In this document: in pieces, positions 27,244-36,704 of the stretch | How positions within the stretch are numbered: the first letter of the stretch is position 1 | Layout of the letters: every line of letters begins with the position of its first letter | Assembly (NCBI RefSeq): GCF_025403485.1 | Contig: NZ_CP099966.1 | Coordinates: 3,323,001 to 3,387,000, forward strand | Direction of reading: 5' to 3' | Length of the DNA: 64,000 nucleotides | DNA from: Chryseobacterium paludis | Lineage (GTDB): Bacteria; Bacteroidota; Bacteroidia; Flavobacteriales; Weeksellaceae | The notes under the pieces: model-generated | The model's input: the letters and a program-made list of their open reading frames with translations, nothing else | Database searches by the model: none | Told to the model about the DNA's origin: nothing | Program-made: the position numbers and the translations under genes

Positions 27244-29010
27244 TTAATATCCTTGATTTTGTGTGAAGTCTGCCGAAGCATCAAGCGTTGCCTGAGGAAT
27301 CGGGAAAATTCTTCTGTAAGGTTGTGAAGCGGGTTTTGCAGTTCCCGGCAAATCAAACTTACCGAATCTGATCATCGCCTTTCTTCTGTACATTTCCCAA
27401 TACAATTCAAATCCAGATTCTCTTAATAATGTATCCGCATCCAAAGAAGCAATCTTAACACCAGGTGTATTTCCTTTTAAAGCGTCATTCGTTCTGCTTG
27501 TTCTCAGTATATTAACATCAGCCAAAGCAGCACTAACATTTGATTTTCTGAAATATGCCTCCGCTCTCATCATATAGATCGTACCTAATCTGTACAACGG
27601 CACATCCATTCCACTTGTTCCGTTGTTTCCGTAACCAGGATCAAATTCAAACTTGAAAACCCTTACCCCCCTGTTGATCTGAGCCTGAGTAAATACCGAT
27701 TCTGAAGGGCTGTCAAAGTTCAATTCCGGAGTGAAATCTGCTGCTAATGTTGTGTTTTTTTCAGTAAATAATTTAAATACTTTAATTCTTCCATCAGCAG
27801 TCATATCGAAATTTCCATTCGCAAGAATTTTCGGACCATATTGTTGGCCAACCTGCAACCCCCTGTTGAAATGGAACCAAGGTTTTCCTGTTCCTTCCAC
27901 TTTACTTGTTGATGGTACGCTTACGTCTGTTCCGTCGTTTCTGAACCATGTTCCGTCTTCATACTGATAGGTTCTCTGGAAACGAGGGTCATCATGATTT
28001 CCATTCCATGAATAATAAAATTCCGGAGTGACACAATTTGCGTTTGTTCCTCTATTATCAGGTGAAGGTTTCTGAATTCTCTCCATTGACATGTAAGCTA
28101 AGTCATTGTCTGAACCTTTATCTGAATTCGCAATTTTCTTCTGAACGATCGTAAAGATCATTTCCTTACTCGTATTATTATTGATATCAAAATTGTGGAA
28201 ATAATTAGACTCTAAACTGAAGTTCGGATTATTGATTAGCAAATTAGAATATTCAATCACTTTATCCATATCATTTCCGCCGCCATTTACAGATGGTTCC
28301 AAAAAGGTAAAATTACTTGTCGTTCTATTCTTCAAAACAGCTCTGTTGAGATACATATCTGCCAAAAGTGCATAAGCTGCCTGTTTTGTAAATCTTCCTG
28401 CATGTGTATTTTGAGTATTAATATCCGCTAAATTGGGAATAAGGCCCTCCACTTCAGTAATTAAAGCATCAATGGTCGTTTCTGCCTTTCTGATCTGAAT
28501 TGGAGCATTGATATTATCCGGATCCCTGTATGGTGCCTGCCCAAACAAATCAATCGTTGTATAGGTGTAATACGCCAATAAACCTTTTGCTTCTGCTAAA
28601 AATAATGCTTTATTCGCTCCGGTACTTTTGCTGGCACTTGATATGGCCGTTAAAGACTTTGTAATTCCGAAATTCAATTGATTCCAGGTTGTTTTTACAA
28701 CATCACTATTGGCATCCCACGTGAATTCGTGCATCGCTCTCCATTTTCCACCATCGCCCCAGTCACTTCCTCTTGTTGGTAACAGTGCTTCGTCAGTAGA
28801 ATATTCCTGCAAAGCAAAAACACTTCCATGGTCTACAAAAGTTCCTTCCCCAAGCTGGCTATAAGCAGCAGCCAAAGCAGCTTCAGAATCTGCAACTTCA
28901 GATCCCAAAACCTCATCAATCACTTGTTCATCCAGATTTGTACATCCAACTAAAGCCAGTACACCAATGGATAAAACAATTTTATTAATATTTAAAAATT
29001 TAGATTTCAT
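27244..29010 (-). CDS. SusD/RagB-type outer-membrane nutrient-binding lipoprotein
   Basis: 588 residues. A lipoprotein signal with lipobox LVGC (lipidated C23) is followed by NLDEQVIDE, the SusD-like N-terminal block, TPR-like helices (GLLAYYTYTTIDLFGQAPYRD; AAYALLADMYLNRAVL) and the C-terminal RagB/SusD segment with RAEAYFRKSNVSAALADVN and RRIFPIPQATLDAS. It sits on the cell surface as the lid of the SusC transporter. It lies 18 bases downstream of susC on the same strand, the normal order. Substrate unknown. Confidence 0.95.
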   Translation of the reverse strand: MKSKFLNINKIVLSIGVLALVGCTNLDEQVIDEVLGSEVADSEAALAAAYSQLGEGTFVDHGSVFALQEYSTDEALLPTRGSDWGDGGKWRAMHEFTWDANSDVVKTTWNQLNFGITKSLTAISSASKSTGANKALFLAEAKGLLAYYTYTTIDLFGQAPYRDPDNINAPIQIRKAETTIDALITEVEGLIPNLADINTQNTHAGRFTKQAAYALLADMYLNRAVLKNRTTSNFTFLEPSVNGGGNDMDKVIEYSNLLINNPNFSLESNYFHNFDINNNTSKEMIFTIVQKKIANSDKGSDNDLAYMSMERIQKPSPDNRGTNANCVTPEFYYSWNGNHDDPRFQRTYQYEDGTWFRNDGTDVSVPSTSKVEGTGKPWFHFNRGLQVGQQYGPKILANGNFDMTADGRIKVFKLFTEKNTTLAADFTPELNFDSPSESVFTQAQINRGVRVFKFEFDPGYGNNGTSGMDVPLYRLGTIYMMRAEAYFRKSNVSAALADVNILRTSRTNDALKGNTPGVKIASLDADTLLRESGFELYWEMYRRKAMIRFGKFDLPGTAKPASQPYRRIFPIPQATLDASADFTQNQGY

Positions 29011-29028
29011 GATTTCTTTTAACTTAAA

Positions 29029-32000
29029 TTAAAATTTAACAGTTGCTCCCAAAATGAACGTTTTCGCAGACGGATACGTTGTATAGTCAATTCCCAAAGA
29101 CTGGTTTCCTCCCACCTGTTTGTTTGTATCAACAAGTGGATCATAACCTGTATAGCTGGTAATTGTAAATAAATTCTGCGCGCTTATATAAAGATTGATA
29201 CTTCTCAGGAATTTTAATTGATTTATATCAAAAGTATATCCTAATCTTACATTGTTCAGACGAAGAAAGTCTGACTTCTCAAGATATAAAGAAGATAATT
29301 GCGGCTGGTTCGTGAAGTTAGCTCCCGAATCGTAGAAGTTTTTCAGAACGTTTCTGTCTGAAGCTAAGTTGTTGATATTTAAATCCAACGCCGTATTATT
29401 TACCAGATAACCTCCTGTTTGTCCGATGAAAGAGAAAGAAAAATCAAACTTCTTATATTTCATGTAAGAATTGATCCCGAAAGTGAAATTCGGAATAGCT
29501 CCTTCGAAAATCTTTCTGTCATTCTGATCAATTCTTCCATCTGCATTAATATCTTCATAGATATATTTTCCGTTGGCATCAACCCCTAAATAATTGTACA
29601 TATAAAAAGATCCTGCTTCATATCCATTTTTATAGATATTGGCAGTAACTCCAGAAAGTCCTGGACCAGAAACCTCTCCCGAATAAATTGCGGAAACAGG
29701 AAGATCTTTTACAACATTATTTACTGTTGCTCCATTGACATCAAAATTCCATGTGAAATTTTCATTTTTAATAATTTCTGAACCTAAAGAGAATTCAAAA
29801 CCTTTATTAACGATCTGTGCATCAACATTTTTCCATACTGTACTTGTTGGGCTTAATGGTCTTGAAGGAATATTTAAGATAGGATCTTTTGTTGTTTTGT
29901 TGTAATATTCCAATGATCCATATAATTTATTTTTCAATAAACTGAAATCTGCACCAATATTGGTTTGCTCTACGACCTCCCATTTCAGATCAGGATTTAC
30001 AGTTCTGTTTATCGAAACGCCGTTGATCAAATCTAAATTTGGATATAAATAATACCCTGCAGCCTGTGTCAACGAAGAGCTCGCCTGTGTAATTTTGTTC
30101 GGAACTTCTTGGTTACCGGTTTGTCCCCAACTTCCTCTTAATTTTAATTCGTTAATGAATTGAGAATCTTTTAAGAAATTTTCATTAGACATCGTCCAAC
30201 CCACAGCTACGGAAGGGAAATATCCGTATTTGTTGTTCTTTCCGAAACGTGTAGAACCATCGGCTCTTAATGAAGCAGTCAGTAAATATTTTTTATCAAA
30301 ATTGTAATTTACTCTGCCGAAATACGACTGTAATTCATTCTCCTGAGCATAGCCCGCTCCCGGAACGAATGCTGTTCCCGAATATCCCGGATTAATTTCC
30401 GGAGCAATTCCAGCTCCCTGAGCTGCAATATCTTTTACTCCAAAATAAGTGCCTGTAGATTTGAATTTTTGATAAGAAAAACCACCTAACACACTAAAAT
30501 TATTCTTGTTTAAACTAAAATCATAGGTTAAATAATGTTCCAAAAGCACATTATAAGAGTCAAGATTGGCCTGAACATACATTCCTTTTGGTGTTCTGTC
30601 GGTAACGTTCGGATACATGGTTGTATTTCTTTCCGACATTGTCTTATCAATCCCTAAATTGAATTTATAATTTAATCCCGGTAAAATTCTCAATGTAGCT
30701 TCCGTATTCCCCAACACTCTGAATGTATTGGTTTTATCATTATAAACACTCAATAAATACAAAGGATTATAGTGGGCGTTCATATTGAAGTTGGTGTAAT
30801 TTCCGTTTTCATCATACACAGAGCGTGTGGGATTTGCCATCAAAGCATGGATAATCACCTGACCATCAGATCCTGCATTTCCACCGTTCGGAATTCCCGT
30901 TTCCCTGATGTCACTCGCCGTAAGATTTACTTTAACCTTTAATCTTTTATTATCAAAAAAAGATTCTTCTGCATTCAAACGGGCTGTCGTTCTTTTGAAA
31001 CTACTATTCAGCACAATACCATCTTGGTCCATGTGAGAAATGGATGCAAAATAGTTCCCTGTTTCCGTAGCTTTTGAGAATGAAACCGAGTGATTTGATG
31101 AAACTGCATTTCTGTAAATTTCATCCTGCCAGTCTGTATTTCCACCATGGTCATACAATTTATTGATTCCCGCGCCTCTATATTGATCCGCTGTTAACAG
31201 GTCCAATTTCTTTATAACAGAAGAAAAACCTAAATACGTATCATACGTAAACATGGGCTCACCCTTTTTTCCTCTTTTTGTGGTTACCAAAACAACACCA
31301 TTTGAACCTCTCGCCCCGTAAATAGCCGCAGCAGAAGCATCTTTCAAAACAGTAATTGATTCAATATCACTGGTATTTAAAAAGTTCAACGGATTTTTTG
31401 CCCCAGCATTTCCTAAACCAACGTTCGGACTTGCTGCGCTTACCGCATCATTACTTAAAGGAACACCATCTACAACGAATAAAGGTGTACTTCCACTTCT
31501 GATGGATCCAATACCCCTGATAGAAACATTAACACCAGCTCCAGGTTCCCCACTCGATTGAACAATACGAACACCGGCAATTTTCCCCTGCATCAAGTTA
31601 TCAACAGAAATATTCATTCCTTCTTTGAAATTTTCAGCTTTCAACTGGCTTACAGCACCCGTTAAATCTGATTTTTTCTGAGAACCATAACCTACTAAAG
31701 TAACTTCTTCAATAGAAGTAGCTCCCTTCTTAGATTTTAAATTAACCGAAATAGTAGTGCTTGAAATTTTGGTTTTTTGAACTTCATATCCATCATAAGA
31801 AATGGATAAGGTCTGCCCAATGGAGGCCGAAATAGTAAAATTTCCCGAAGCATCAGATGTAGCAGTAGCTCCTGTTTCTATAACAGTAATTTTTGCACCT
31901 TCTATTGCTGACCCCTCCTGATCCAGAACGATTCCGGATATTGTCTCATTCACCTGCGAGTAAACAGGGCTAATTCTAGTAAATCCTTCTGCATGAGCCT

Positions 32001-32073
32001 GATTGGCAACCAGAAAGATTAATGCTATTGGAATTAGCTTTTTAAATTTAAAAAAATTAATTTTGTGGTACAT
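29029..32073 (-). CDS. SusC/RagA-type TonB-linked outer-membrane transporter
   Basis: 1014 residues from ATG 32073, chosen because it is followed by a signal peptide ending NQAHA; the longer frame to 32130 runs through the leader hairpin. After the signal come a CarboxypepD_reg-like domain (ISGIVLDQEGSAIEGAKITV), the SusC signature VTLVGYGSQKKSDLTGAVS, a plug with IRGIGSIRSGSTPLFVVDGV and ITVLKDASAAAIYGARGSNG, and a large barrel ending AKTFILGATVKF. It imports an oligomeric nutrient with SusD. No glycosidase is adjacent; the nearest genes are a phospholipase and a phosphoesterase. Confidence 0.95.
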   Translation of the reverse strand: MYHKINFFKFKKLIPIALIFLVANQAHAEGFTRISPVYSQVNETISGIVLDQEGSAIEGAKITVIETGATATSDASGNFTISASIGQTLSISYDGYEVQKTKISSTTISVNLKSKKGATSIEEVTLVGYGSQKKSDLTGAVSQLKAENFKEGMNISVDNLMQGKIAGVRIVQSSGEPGAGVNVSIRGIGSIRSGSTPLFVVDGVPLSNDAVSAASPNVGLGNAGAKNPLNFLNTSDIESITVLKDASAAAIYGARGSNGVVLVTTKRGKKGEPMFTYDTYLGFSSVIKKLDLLTADQYRGAGINKLYDHGGNTDWQDEIYRNAVSSNHSVSFSKATETGNYFASISHMDQDGIVLNSSFKRTTARLNAEESFFDNKRLKVKVNLTASDIRETGIPNGGNAGSDGQVIIHALMANPTRSVYDENGNYTNFNMNAHYNPLYLLSVYNDKTNTFRVLGNTEATLRILPGLNYKFNLGIDKTMSERNTTMYPNVTDRTPKGMYVQANLDSYNVLLEHYLTYDFSLNKNNFSVLGGFSYQKFKSTGTYFGVKDIAAQGAGIAPEINPGYSGTAFVPGAGYAQENELQSYFGRVNYNFDKKYLLTASLRADGSTRFGKNNKYGYFPSVAVGWTMSNENFLKDSQFINELKLRGSWGQTGNQEVPNKITQASSSLTQAAGYYLYPNLDLINGVSINRTVNPDLKWEVVEQTNIGADFSLLKNKLYGSLEYYNKTTKDPILNIPSRPLSPTSTVWKNVDAQIVNKGFEFSLGSEIIKNENFTWNFDVNGATVNNVVKDLPVSAIYSGEVSGPGLSGVTANIYKNGYEAGSFYMYNYLGVDANGKYIYEDINADGRIDQNDRKIFEGAIPNFTFGINSYMKYKKFDFSFSFIGQTGGYLVNNTALDLNINNLASDRNVLKNFYDSGANFTNQPQLSSLYLEKSDFLRLNNVRLGYTFDINQLKFLRSINLYISAQNLFTITSYTGYDPLVDTNKQVGGNQSLGIDYTTYPSAKTFILGATVKF

Positions 32074-32105
32074 ATCATTAAGTAATTGTAATAAACATTG
32101 CTTAT

Positions 32106-32142
32106 TAAAAAGCCGCTGTTGTTCCCGCAACAGTGGTTTTTT
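32106..32142 (-). promoter_or_regulatory. Terminator-like hairpin in the susC leader (possible attenuator)
   Basis: CCGCTGTTG (32113-32121) pairs with CAACAGTGG (32128-32136), eight pairs plus one G-T, loop of six. On the minus strand the stem is followed by CTTTTT, about 33 bases before the susC ATG. The plus strand also has Ts after it. No plus-strand gene needs a terminator here, so it would act within the susC 5' untranslated region. Confidence 0.5.
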
Positions 32143-32398
32143 ATCTACTCTTTACACAGCTTATTTTCGGCATACAAAGTAAATTGATTTCCTCAGAAAC
32201 TATTTTAACATAATATTATCTTAAGATCAACAAAATATAAATATCTCAAAATGAGAAAATAATATTCATCTAGTTATCAGTAAATTACAAACACTGAATT
32301 TTGACTTATTTACACAATCTTAAAACATTATTAATATAATATGTAACCCACAACAAATAACGACTCGTTAATTTCGCCATAACAAAATTGATTCAAAA

Positions 32399-33466
32399 AT
32401 GATAAAGATTTCTACTGTACTTCTTTGCTTATCTCCACTGCATTTAATATGGTCACAAACTAAGGATTTAAATCACCTAAAGATTAATGAAATCCAGGTT
32501 ATCGGTTCACATAACAGCTATAAAAAAGCAATTCTTCCTGAGGTTTATTCCTACCTGGCTAAGAAAGATTCTTTACATGCCTTACCCAGAATTCAATATG
32601 AACATATCGCAATACCGAAGCAATTGGATTTAGGATTACGTAATCTTGAAATCGATGTGTACGCTGACAGCAAGGGCGGAAAGTATGCTCATCCTAAAAT
32701 TTTAGATCTGGTAAAGACAGTGCAACCTTTCGATCAGGAAGGAAAAATGAAAAAGCCGGGATATAAAATGATCCATATCACAGATATCGATTATCAAACC
32801 TGGTATTATACATTAGCGGATTGTTTGAAAGACCTGAAAAAATGGTCTGATGCACATCCAGATCACGACCCTATATTCATCACACTGGAACCTAAAGACG
32901 GTAAAGCCAATAGATTTGGAACCGAGCCTGAGCATTATACATCAAAACTCTTTGACGATCTTGACAATGAATTAAAAAATTATTTAGGAAAGAATAAAAT
33001 CATAACTCCAGATGATATCCGCGGTTCTTACAAAACTTTAAATGAAGCTGTTCTCCATAAGAACTGGCCTAAAGTAAAGGATGCCAAAGGAAAATTTCTT
33101 TTTGTGATGGATAACAATGGAGAAAACAGAGATCTATATATAAAAGGCCATCCTTCATTAAAAGAGAGAATGATTTTCACTAATTCGGCTCCTGGAACTC
33201 CTGAATCAGCAGTATTATTTATGAACGATCCAAGTCCAAAAATCAACGAACTGGTACAGCAAGGCTATATCATTCGCACGAGAGCAGATGCTGATACAAT
33301 GGAAGCACGAAGTGAAGATTACTCACGGTTTGAAAAAGCCAAAGAAAGTGGTGCACAAGTGATCTCTACAGATTATTATCAGCCAAGTAAATTGTTCAAA
33401 TCAAATTATAAGGTCAGTTTTGAAAACAACACCTATGAAAGAAAAAATCCAATAAACGGACAATAA
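32399..33466 (+). CDS. Secreted PI-PLC-like (Ca2+-dependent type) phosphodiesterase
   Basis: 355 residues. Signal peptide MIKISTVLLCLSPLHLIWSQ is followed by IQVIGSHNSYK with the first catalytic histidine (H38), LRNLEIDVYAD, YAHPKILDL (second histidine) and KMIHITDIDYQTWYYTL, the layout of the Ca2+-dependent phosphoinositide phospholipase C-like family (PI-PLC-C1). It should cleave a phosphodiester of a phosphoinositide or related glycerophospholipid outside the cytoplasm. It is divergent from susC and convergent with the metallophosphoesterase, suggesting joint processing of a phospholipid-derived substrate. Confidence 0.85.
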   Translation: MIKISTVLLCLSPLHLIWSQTKDLNHLKINEIQVIGSHNSYKKAILPEVYSYLAKKDSLHALPRIQYEHIAIPKQLDLGLRNLEIDVYADSKGGKYAHPKILDLVKTVQPFDQEGKMKKPGYKMIHITDIDYQTWYYTLADCLKDLKKWSDAHPDHDPIFITLEPKDGKANRFGTEPEHYTSKLFDDLDNELKNYLGKNKIITPDDIRGSYKTLNEAVLHKNWPKVKDAKGKFLFVMDNNGENRDLYIKGHPSLKERMIFTNSAPGTPESAVLFMNDPSPKINELVQQGYIIRTRADADTMEARSEDYSRFEKAKESGAQVISTDYYQPSKLFKSNYKVSFENNTYERKNPINGQ

Positions 33467-33609
33467 CTACACACGTTTTCATTCATATCAAAGGGGAAAG
33501 GCAGTCTTATTATAAGGTTGCTTTTCTTTTTCTATAATTTGACCGATGATTATGTTTAAAAAAACGGCTTTATTCACTAAACCTGCGAAACATCAAGAAT
33601 TAAAAACAT

Positions 33610-35406
33610 CTACAACCTTTTTATCTTCTGCTCCTTTAAGTCAATTTCAAAATGATCTGCCGGATCCCCATTAGACAGCAAAGATAGAATTTTAAAAATG
33701 GCTTTCAATCGTACAACAAAAGTATCATTTGACTTATTGAGTTCAAAGGATTTAATCAAAGTTCGATACTGCTGTAATCTTTCTTTTGGAATATCCTTCT
33801 TAGCTAGTTCATCAGCAGATTGGAATTTATACAGATCAAGTAGTAGGTCTTCAAAACCCCATTTCTGGAATGAATCAATATTAATTATCTTTTGGGTCGA
33901 TTCCGTCTTTGAATTTTGTGAAAGCAAAAACAAGTCTTTTCCGCTTAAAAGTTTTCCCCTTTCAATAAAATCGTTAGGCCAGTCATCAGGAATCATTCGC
34001 AAGCGAACCAGCTCTTTCAAATGGAATAGCATAAAATCATGATAGGATTTCGTCTTCAGAATATCCCTATTCCATAGAATGGTATTTTTAGTTTTTTGCA
34101 ATGCTTGATATTCTTTTTCATACAACGGAAATAGCTCGTCAAAACGGGGAACATTATTTAAAACTTCTGTCTGAACCTCCATTTTATTCTGAGAATGAAT
34201 GGTAAGAACTTTATAGCTTGGTAAATAAGCGGCTAACGAAGGAACCTGAACATTCACCAGCATTTTATCTCCCTCTTTTCGTATCCCAGTGTCATTGATA
34301 TGCATATGTCCGGCAAAATGAATTTGCAACCCTGCATCTAAGAATTCTTTTGCAACTTCCTCTTCTGGAACTCTTTCCAGCTGCCATTTCTTTTCACCTA
34401 AAAGCGTCTTGATTTCATTCGTTGCCCCATCATTAAAATCGATCATTGGATAATGTGTAAAAGCAATTAATGTTTTATTATTTTTTTTAGCTTCAGCAGC
34501 AACCTGTTTAACCCATTGAATTAAATGCTGCTTATGGGTCAGGACATTATTATATCCAATACTTGCTCCTTTGTAATTACCTGCATCTTTGGGGTTATGA
34601 TTAAGATCTTTAGGAATATAGGTATTTCCATCAATCGCAATCATCCAGACTCCTTTTATTGGTTCCACTACATAGCTTAGATCCGGAACTGAAAAACCTT
34701 TGGAAACTTCATACATCCTATTTGAGTATTCAGCATAATGTTGTGCGTTAGAATAGGAATAATTGGAATAGGAATGATCATCAAAAGGAGTACTCCAATA
34801 TATATTCTCTTTATCAGGATAAAATCCGAAATCTTTTAATTCGTCCAAAATTTCAATATATCCAGACTCAGCAATATCTTTAGTAATAATGTGATTCTTC
34901 GTTTTTATTAAATCTTTTTTACTGTAAATCCCCAACAGAGATCCGTCTTCTGCCAAAAAATCATCCTTTCCACCATCCTGACGAAATGGACCAACCGGAT
35001 CGTGATTACCAGTGGTTAAATAAAAATGAATTCCATATTTCTTACGATATTGATCCAAAATCTGATGCAGTCCACGTAAATTATAAGCCTGTCCATCATC
35101 CGAGAAATCTCCGGGCATAGCAATGATCTTAATTCCTTTAGCCGCAATATCATCCAAAGCCTTTAAAAAAGCAAAATAATTTTCATTAAAAATTCTGGTA
35201 GAATGCAACTGAGAATCCATTGTTCTAAGGATAGTTGGTTTTCCGGTTTTAGGATTAACAATTCCTTGAAAGTCATTATCCGAAAAACTCCCATACAAAT
35301 CCTGGAAATGCACATCAGAAAGAAAAGCAATCTGCACCGGCTTTTGCTGGGCAGATAAACAAGTGAAAGCAAAAACTAAGGTGGAGAAAATTCCTTTTTT
35401 AAACAT
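33610..35406 (-). CDS. Secreted metallophosphoesterase
   Basis: 598 residues. Signal peptide ending CLSAQ, then the calcineurin-like metal motifs in order: D31-x-H33 (FLSDVHF), MPGDFSDDG, TTGNHDPVG, AFTHYPMIDF and HFAGHMHIND. All five blocks are intact, so an active dinuclear metal phosphatase or phosphodiesterase is expected. The C-terminal 200 residues are helical and specific to this subgroup. With the PI-PLC-like enzyme and the SusCD pair it would fit release of phosphate or an alcohol head group from phospholipid (inference). Confidence 0.85.
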   Translation of the reverse strand: MFKKGIFSTLVFAFTCLSAQQKPVQIAFLSDVHFQDLYGSFSDNDFQGIVNPKTGKPTILRTMDSQLHSTRIFNENYFAFLKALDDIAAKGIKIIAMPGDFSDDGQAYNLRGLHQILDQYRKKYGIHFYLTTGNHDPVGPFRQDGGKDDFLAEDGSLLGIYSKKDLIKTKNHIITKDIAESGYIEILDELKDFGFYPDKENIYWSTPFDDHSYSNYSYSNAQHYAEYSNRMYEVSKGFSVPDLSYVVEPIKGVWMIAIDGNTYIPKDLNHNPKDAGNYKGASIGYNNVLTHKQHLIQWVKQVAAEAKKNNKTLIAFTHYPMIDFNDGATNEIKTLLGEKKWQLERVPEEEVAKEFLDAGLQIHFAGHMHINDTGIRKEGDKMLVNVQVPSLAAYLPSYKVLTIHSQNKMEVQTEVLNNVPRFDELFPLYEKEYQALQKTKNTILWNRDILKTKSYHDFMLFHLKELVRLRMIPDDWPNDFIERGKLLSGKDLFLLSQNSKTESTQKIINIDSFQKWGFEDLLLDLYKFQSADELAKKDIPKERLQQYRTLIKSFELNKSNDTFVVRLKAIFKILSLLSNGDPADHFEIDLKEQKIKRL

Positions 35407-35482
35407 GGTAAAAAATAACCCGAAAATTAAGGGATTATTTTAGGTATTGCTTTAATAGAAAATTAAATAATTGTGAAAGATG

Positions 35483-36322
35483 TTATTGTTCTATTTGTAA
35501 TGAATCTTCTGGCTTACCGGCATATTTGTCAATAATAAATGGTGTTGATTTTCTAAGTTCTCTTCCGTTGTTCGGATCCGTTCCATCGCCAGTAAAAAAC
35601 TCTACTTCTCCATAATATTTTGAATACCAGGTTTTTCCTAAAGCATTCTCAACCGTCAGAGTATCTTTCCGTGTAATCCTTTTAAAGAACTTCATTCTAT
35701 CTGAATTAAGAGGTTTTAAATCAAGTAAAGGATTCTTATCCTTACAGTCAGCCAACTTATATTCATTTTCATCCCAATACATACATTCCTTTACAGGTTG
35801 AGAATCAAAACCCGATAAAAAACCTTGAGGGGTTGCCTTTCCACTATTTGAGAAAACAACATTTCCGGTAACAAGACTAATAACCAATATAATTTCCATG
35901 ATCCCTAATCCATTTTGTTTTATAAATTCTGGCATCTTAAAATGTTGCTCATTGGTAATATTAATGATAATATTCGAAAGCTTTTCTGTGAGAGACTCTT
36001 CGTCTTTATCTACACTAATCTTTACAGTTGTCTTATTTGCTGCTTCATCTTTCTTGACAAAAGTTCTGGAAAAGTCTGCGAAGTCTTTGTATCCAATATA
36101 TTGGCTTAATTTATCCTGTTTAAGAGGCTCTATATTAGTATCTCCCGCTTTTTCTATAAAAGTTTCGTAATATCTGCTAAAGGTTTTGTCTGAAATTTTA
36201 AAGTCCAATTTATCTTCAAAATAAGACCACAAATAAGCAGCTAATCCGTTTTTCGTATCCTTTCCGGATTCTTCTCTTGCCTGTTTGAATACCTCATGAA
36301 TTAGTAGTTTTCTTTTGGACAT
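35483..36322 (-). CDS. Membrane-anchored protein with N-terminal regulator-like helical domain, unknown
   Basis: 279 residues. The N-terminal 90 residues form an all-helical soluble domain (HEVFKQAREESGKDTKNGLA ... ISDKTFSRYYETFIE ... YIGYKDFADFSRTF) that recurs in flavobacterial proteins. A polar linker leads to one membrane helix (about 138-158, IMEIILVISLVTGNVVF) and a roughly 120-residue outside domain with two cysteines (VKECMYW, LADCKD). The architecture, cytosolic sensor or effector plus external domain, suggests signalling across the membrane, but I do not recognise a family. A TTACGGATTTCCGTAA palindrome lies 51 bases before its start, tying it to the neighbouring two-component system. 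Confidence 0.65.
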   Translation of the reverse strand: MSKRKLLIHEVFKQAREESGKDTKNGLAAYLWSYFEDKLDFKISDKTFSRYYETFIEKAGDTNIEPLKQDKLSQYIGYKDFADFSRTFVKKDEAANKTTVKISVDKDEESLTEKLSNIIINITNEQHFKMPEFIKQNGLGIMEIILVISLVTGNVVFSNSGKATPQGFLSGFDSQPVKECMYWDENEYKLADCKDKNPLLDLKPLNSDRMKFFKRITRKDTLTVENALGKTWYSKYYGEVEFFTGDGTDPNNGRELRKSTPFIIDKYAGKPEDSLQIEQ

Positions 36323-36372
36323 ATTTAGTTTTTAAGGTAATTACAAAATAGATGATTTTCACTCATGTCGCA

Positions 36373-36388
36373 TTACGGATTTCCGTAA
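36373..36388. promoter_or_regulatory. Palindromic regulator site, copy 1
   Basis: TTACGGATTTCCGTAA, arms TTACGGA/TCCGTAA around a two-base centre. It differs by one base from the site at 39373-39388. It stands between the divergent gene starting at 36322 and the leader that runs toward 36705. Two such sites flanking one two-component system suggest the operator of its response regulator. Confidence 0.6.
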
Positions 36389-36704
36389 TAACCTCTTGTC
36401 CATTTTCTGTCTATCGATGTCTATGTTTTGTCTAATATATGCGTCACCCTTTGTCGCATCTTTGCTTCAGAAATCAGTGACAAACAAAACATTACAAAAA
36501 CAAAAATACAAAACTGATTTCTAAATCACCAGATAAAACGGAAGAAAACTCCGGGTTGGGAAGCAGATGTTTCTCTTCCGTTTTTGAAGGTTCTACTTCC
36601 CAAAAAATTTAAGAAGCGCTTCGAATTTTTTAACCGTGTAAAACTATCTGCGATCGGTTTCGCAGGAAAGAACACGAATGCTTTAACATTAAATTTTTTG
36701 AAAA
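36389..36704 (+). other. Structured leader region without a gene
   Basis: The gap holds several stems: AGAAATCAGT (36469-36478) with ACTGATTTCT (36513-36522); AAAACGGAAGA (36535-36545) with TCTTCCGTTTT (36574-36584); TTGGGAAG (36556-36563) with CTTCCCAA (36596-36603), interleaved with the previous pair so the two are mutually exclusive or form a pseudoknot; and CTGCGA (36648-36653) with TCGCAG (36660-36665). No ORF is credible. If transcribed with the peptide gene at 36705 it would be a 5' leader of over 200 bases able to switch between folds. A separate small RNA is the alternative. Confidence 0.45.

Noticed and set aside
27126..27356. Minus-strand ORF across the msrA/susD junction
   Set aside because: It overlaps the end of msrA, its terminator and the end of susD in another frame; a shadow ORF.
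36373..36388. TTACGGATTTCCGTAA as a terminator
   Set aside because: No T run follows, loop too small for a good hairpin, and a near-identical copy lies in a promoter; better read as an operator.
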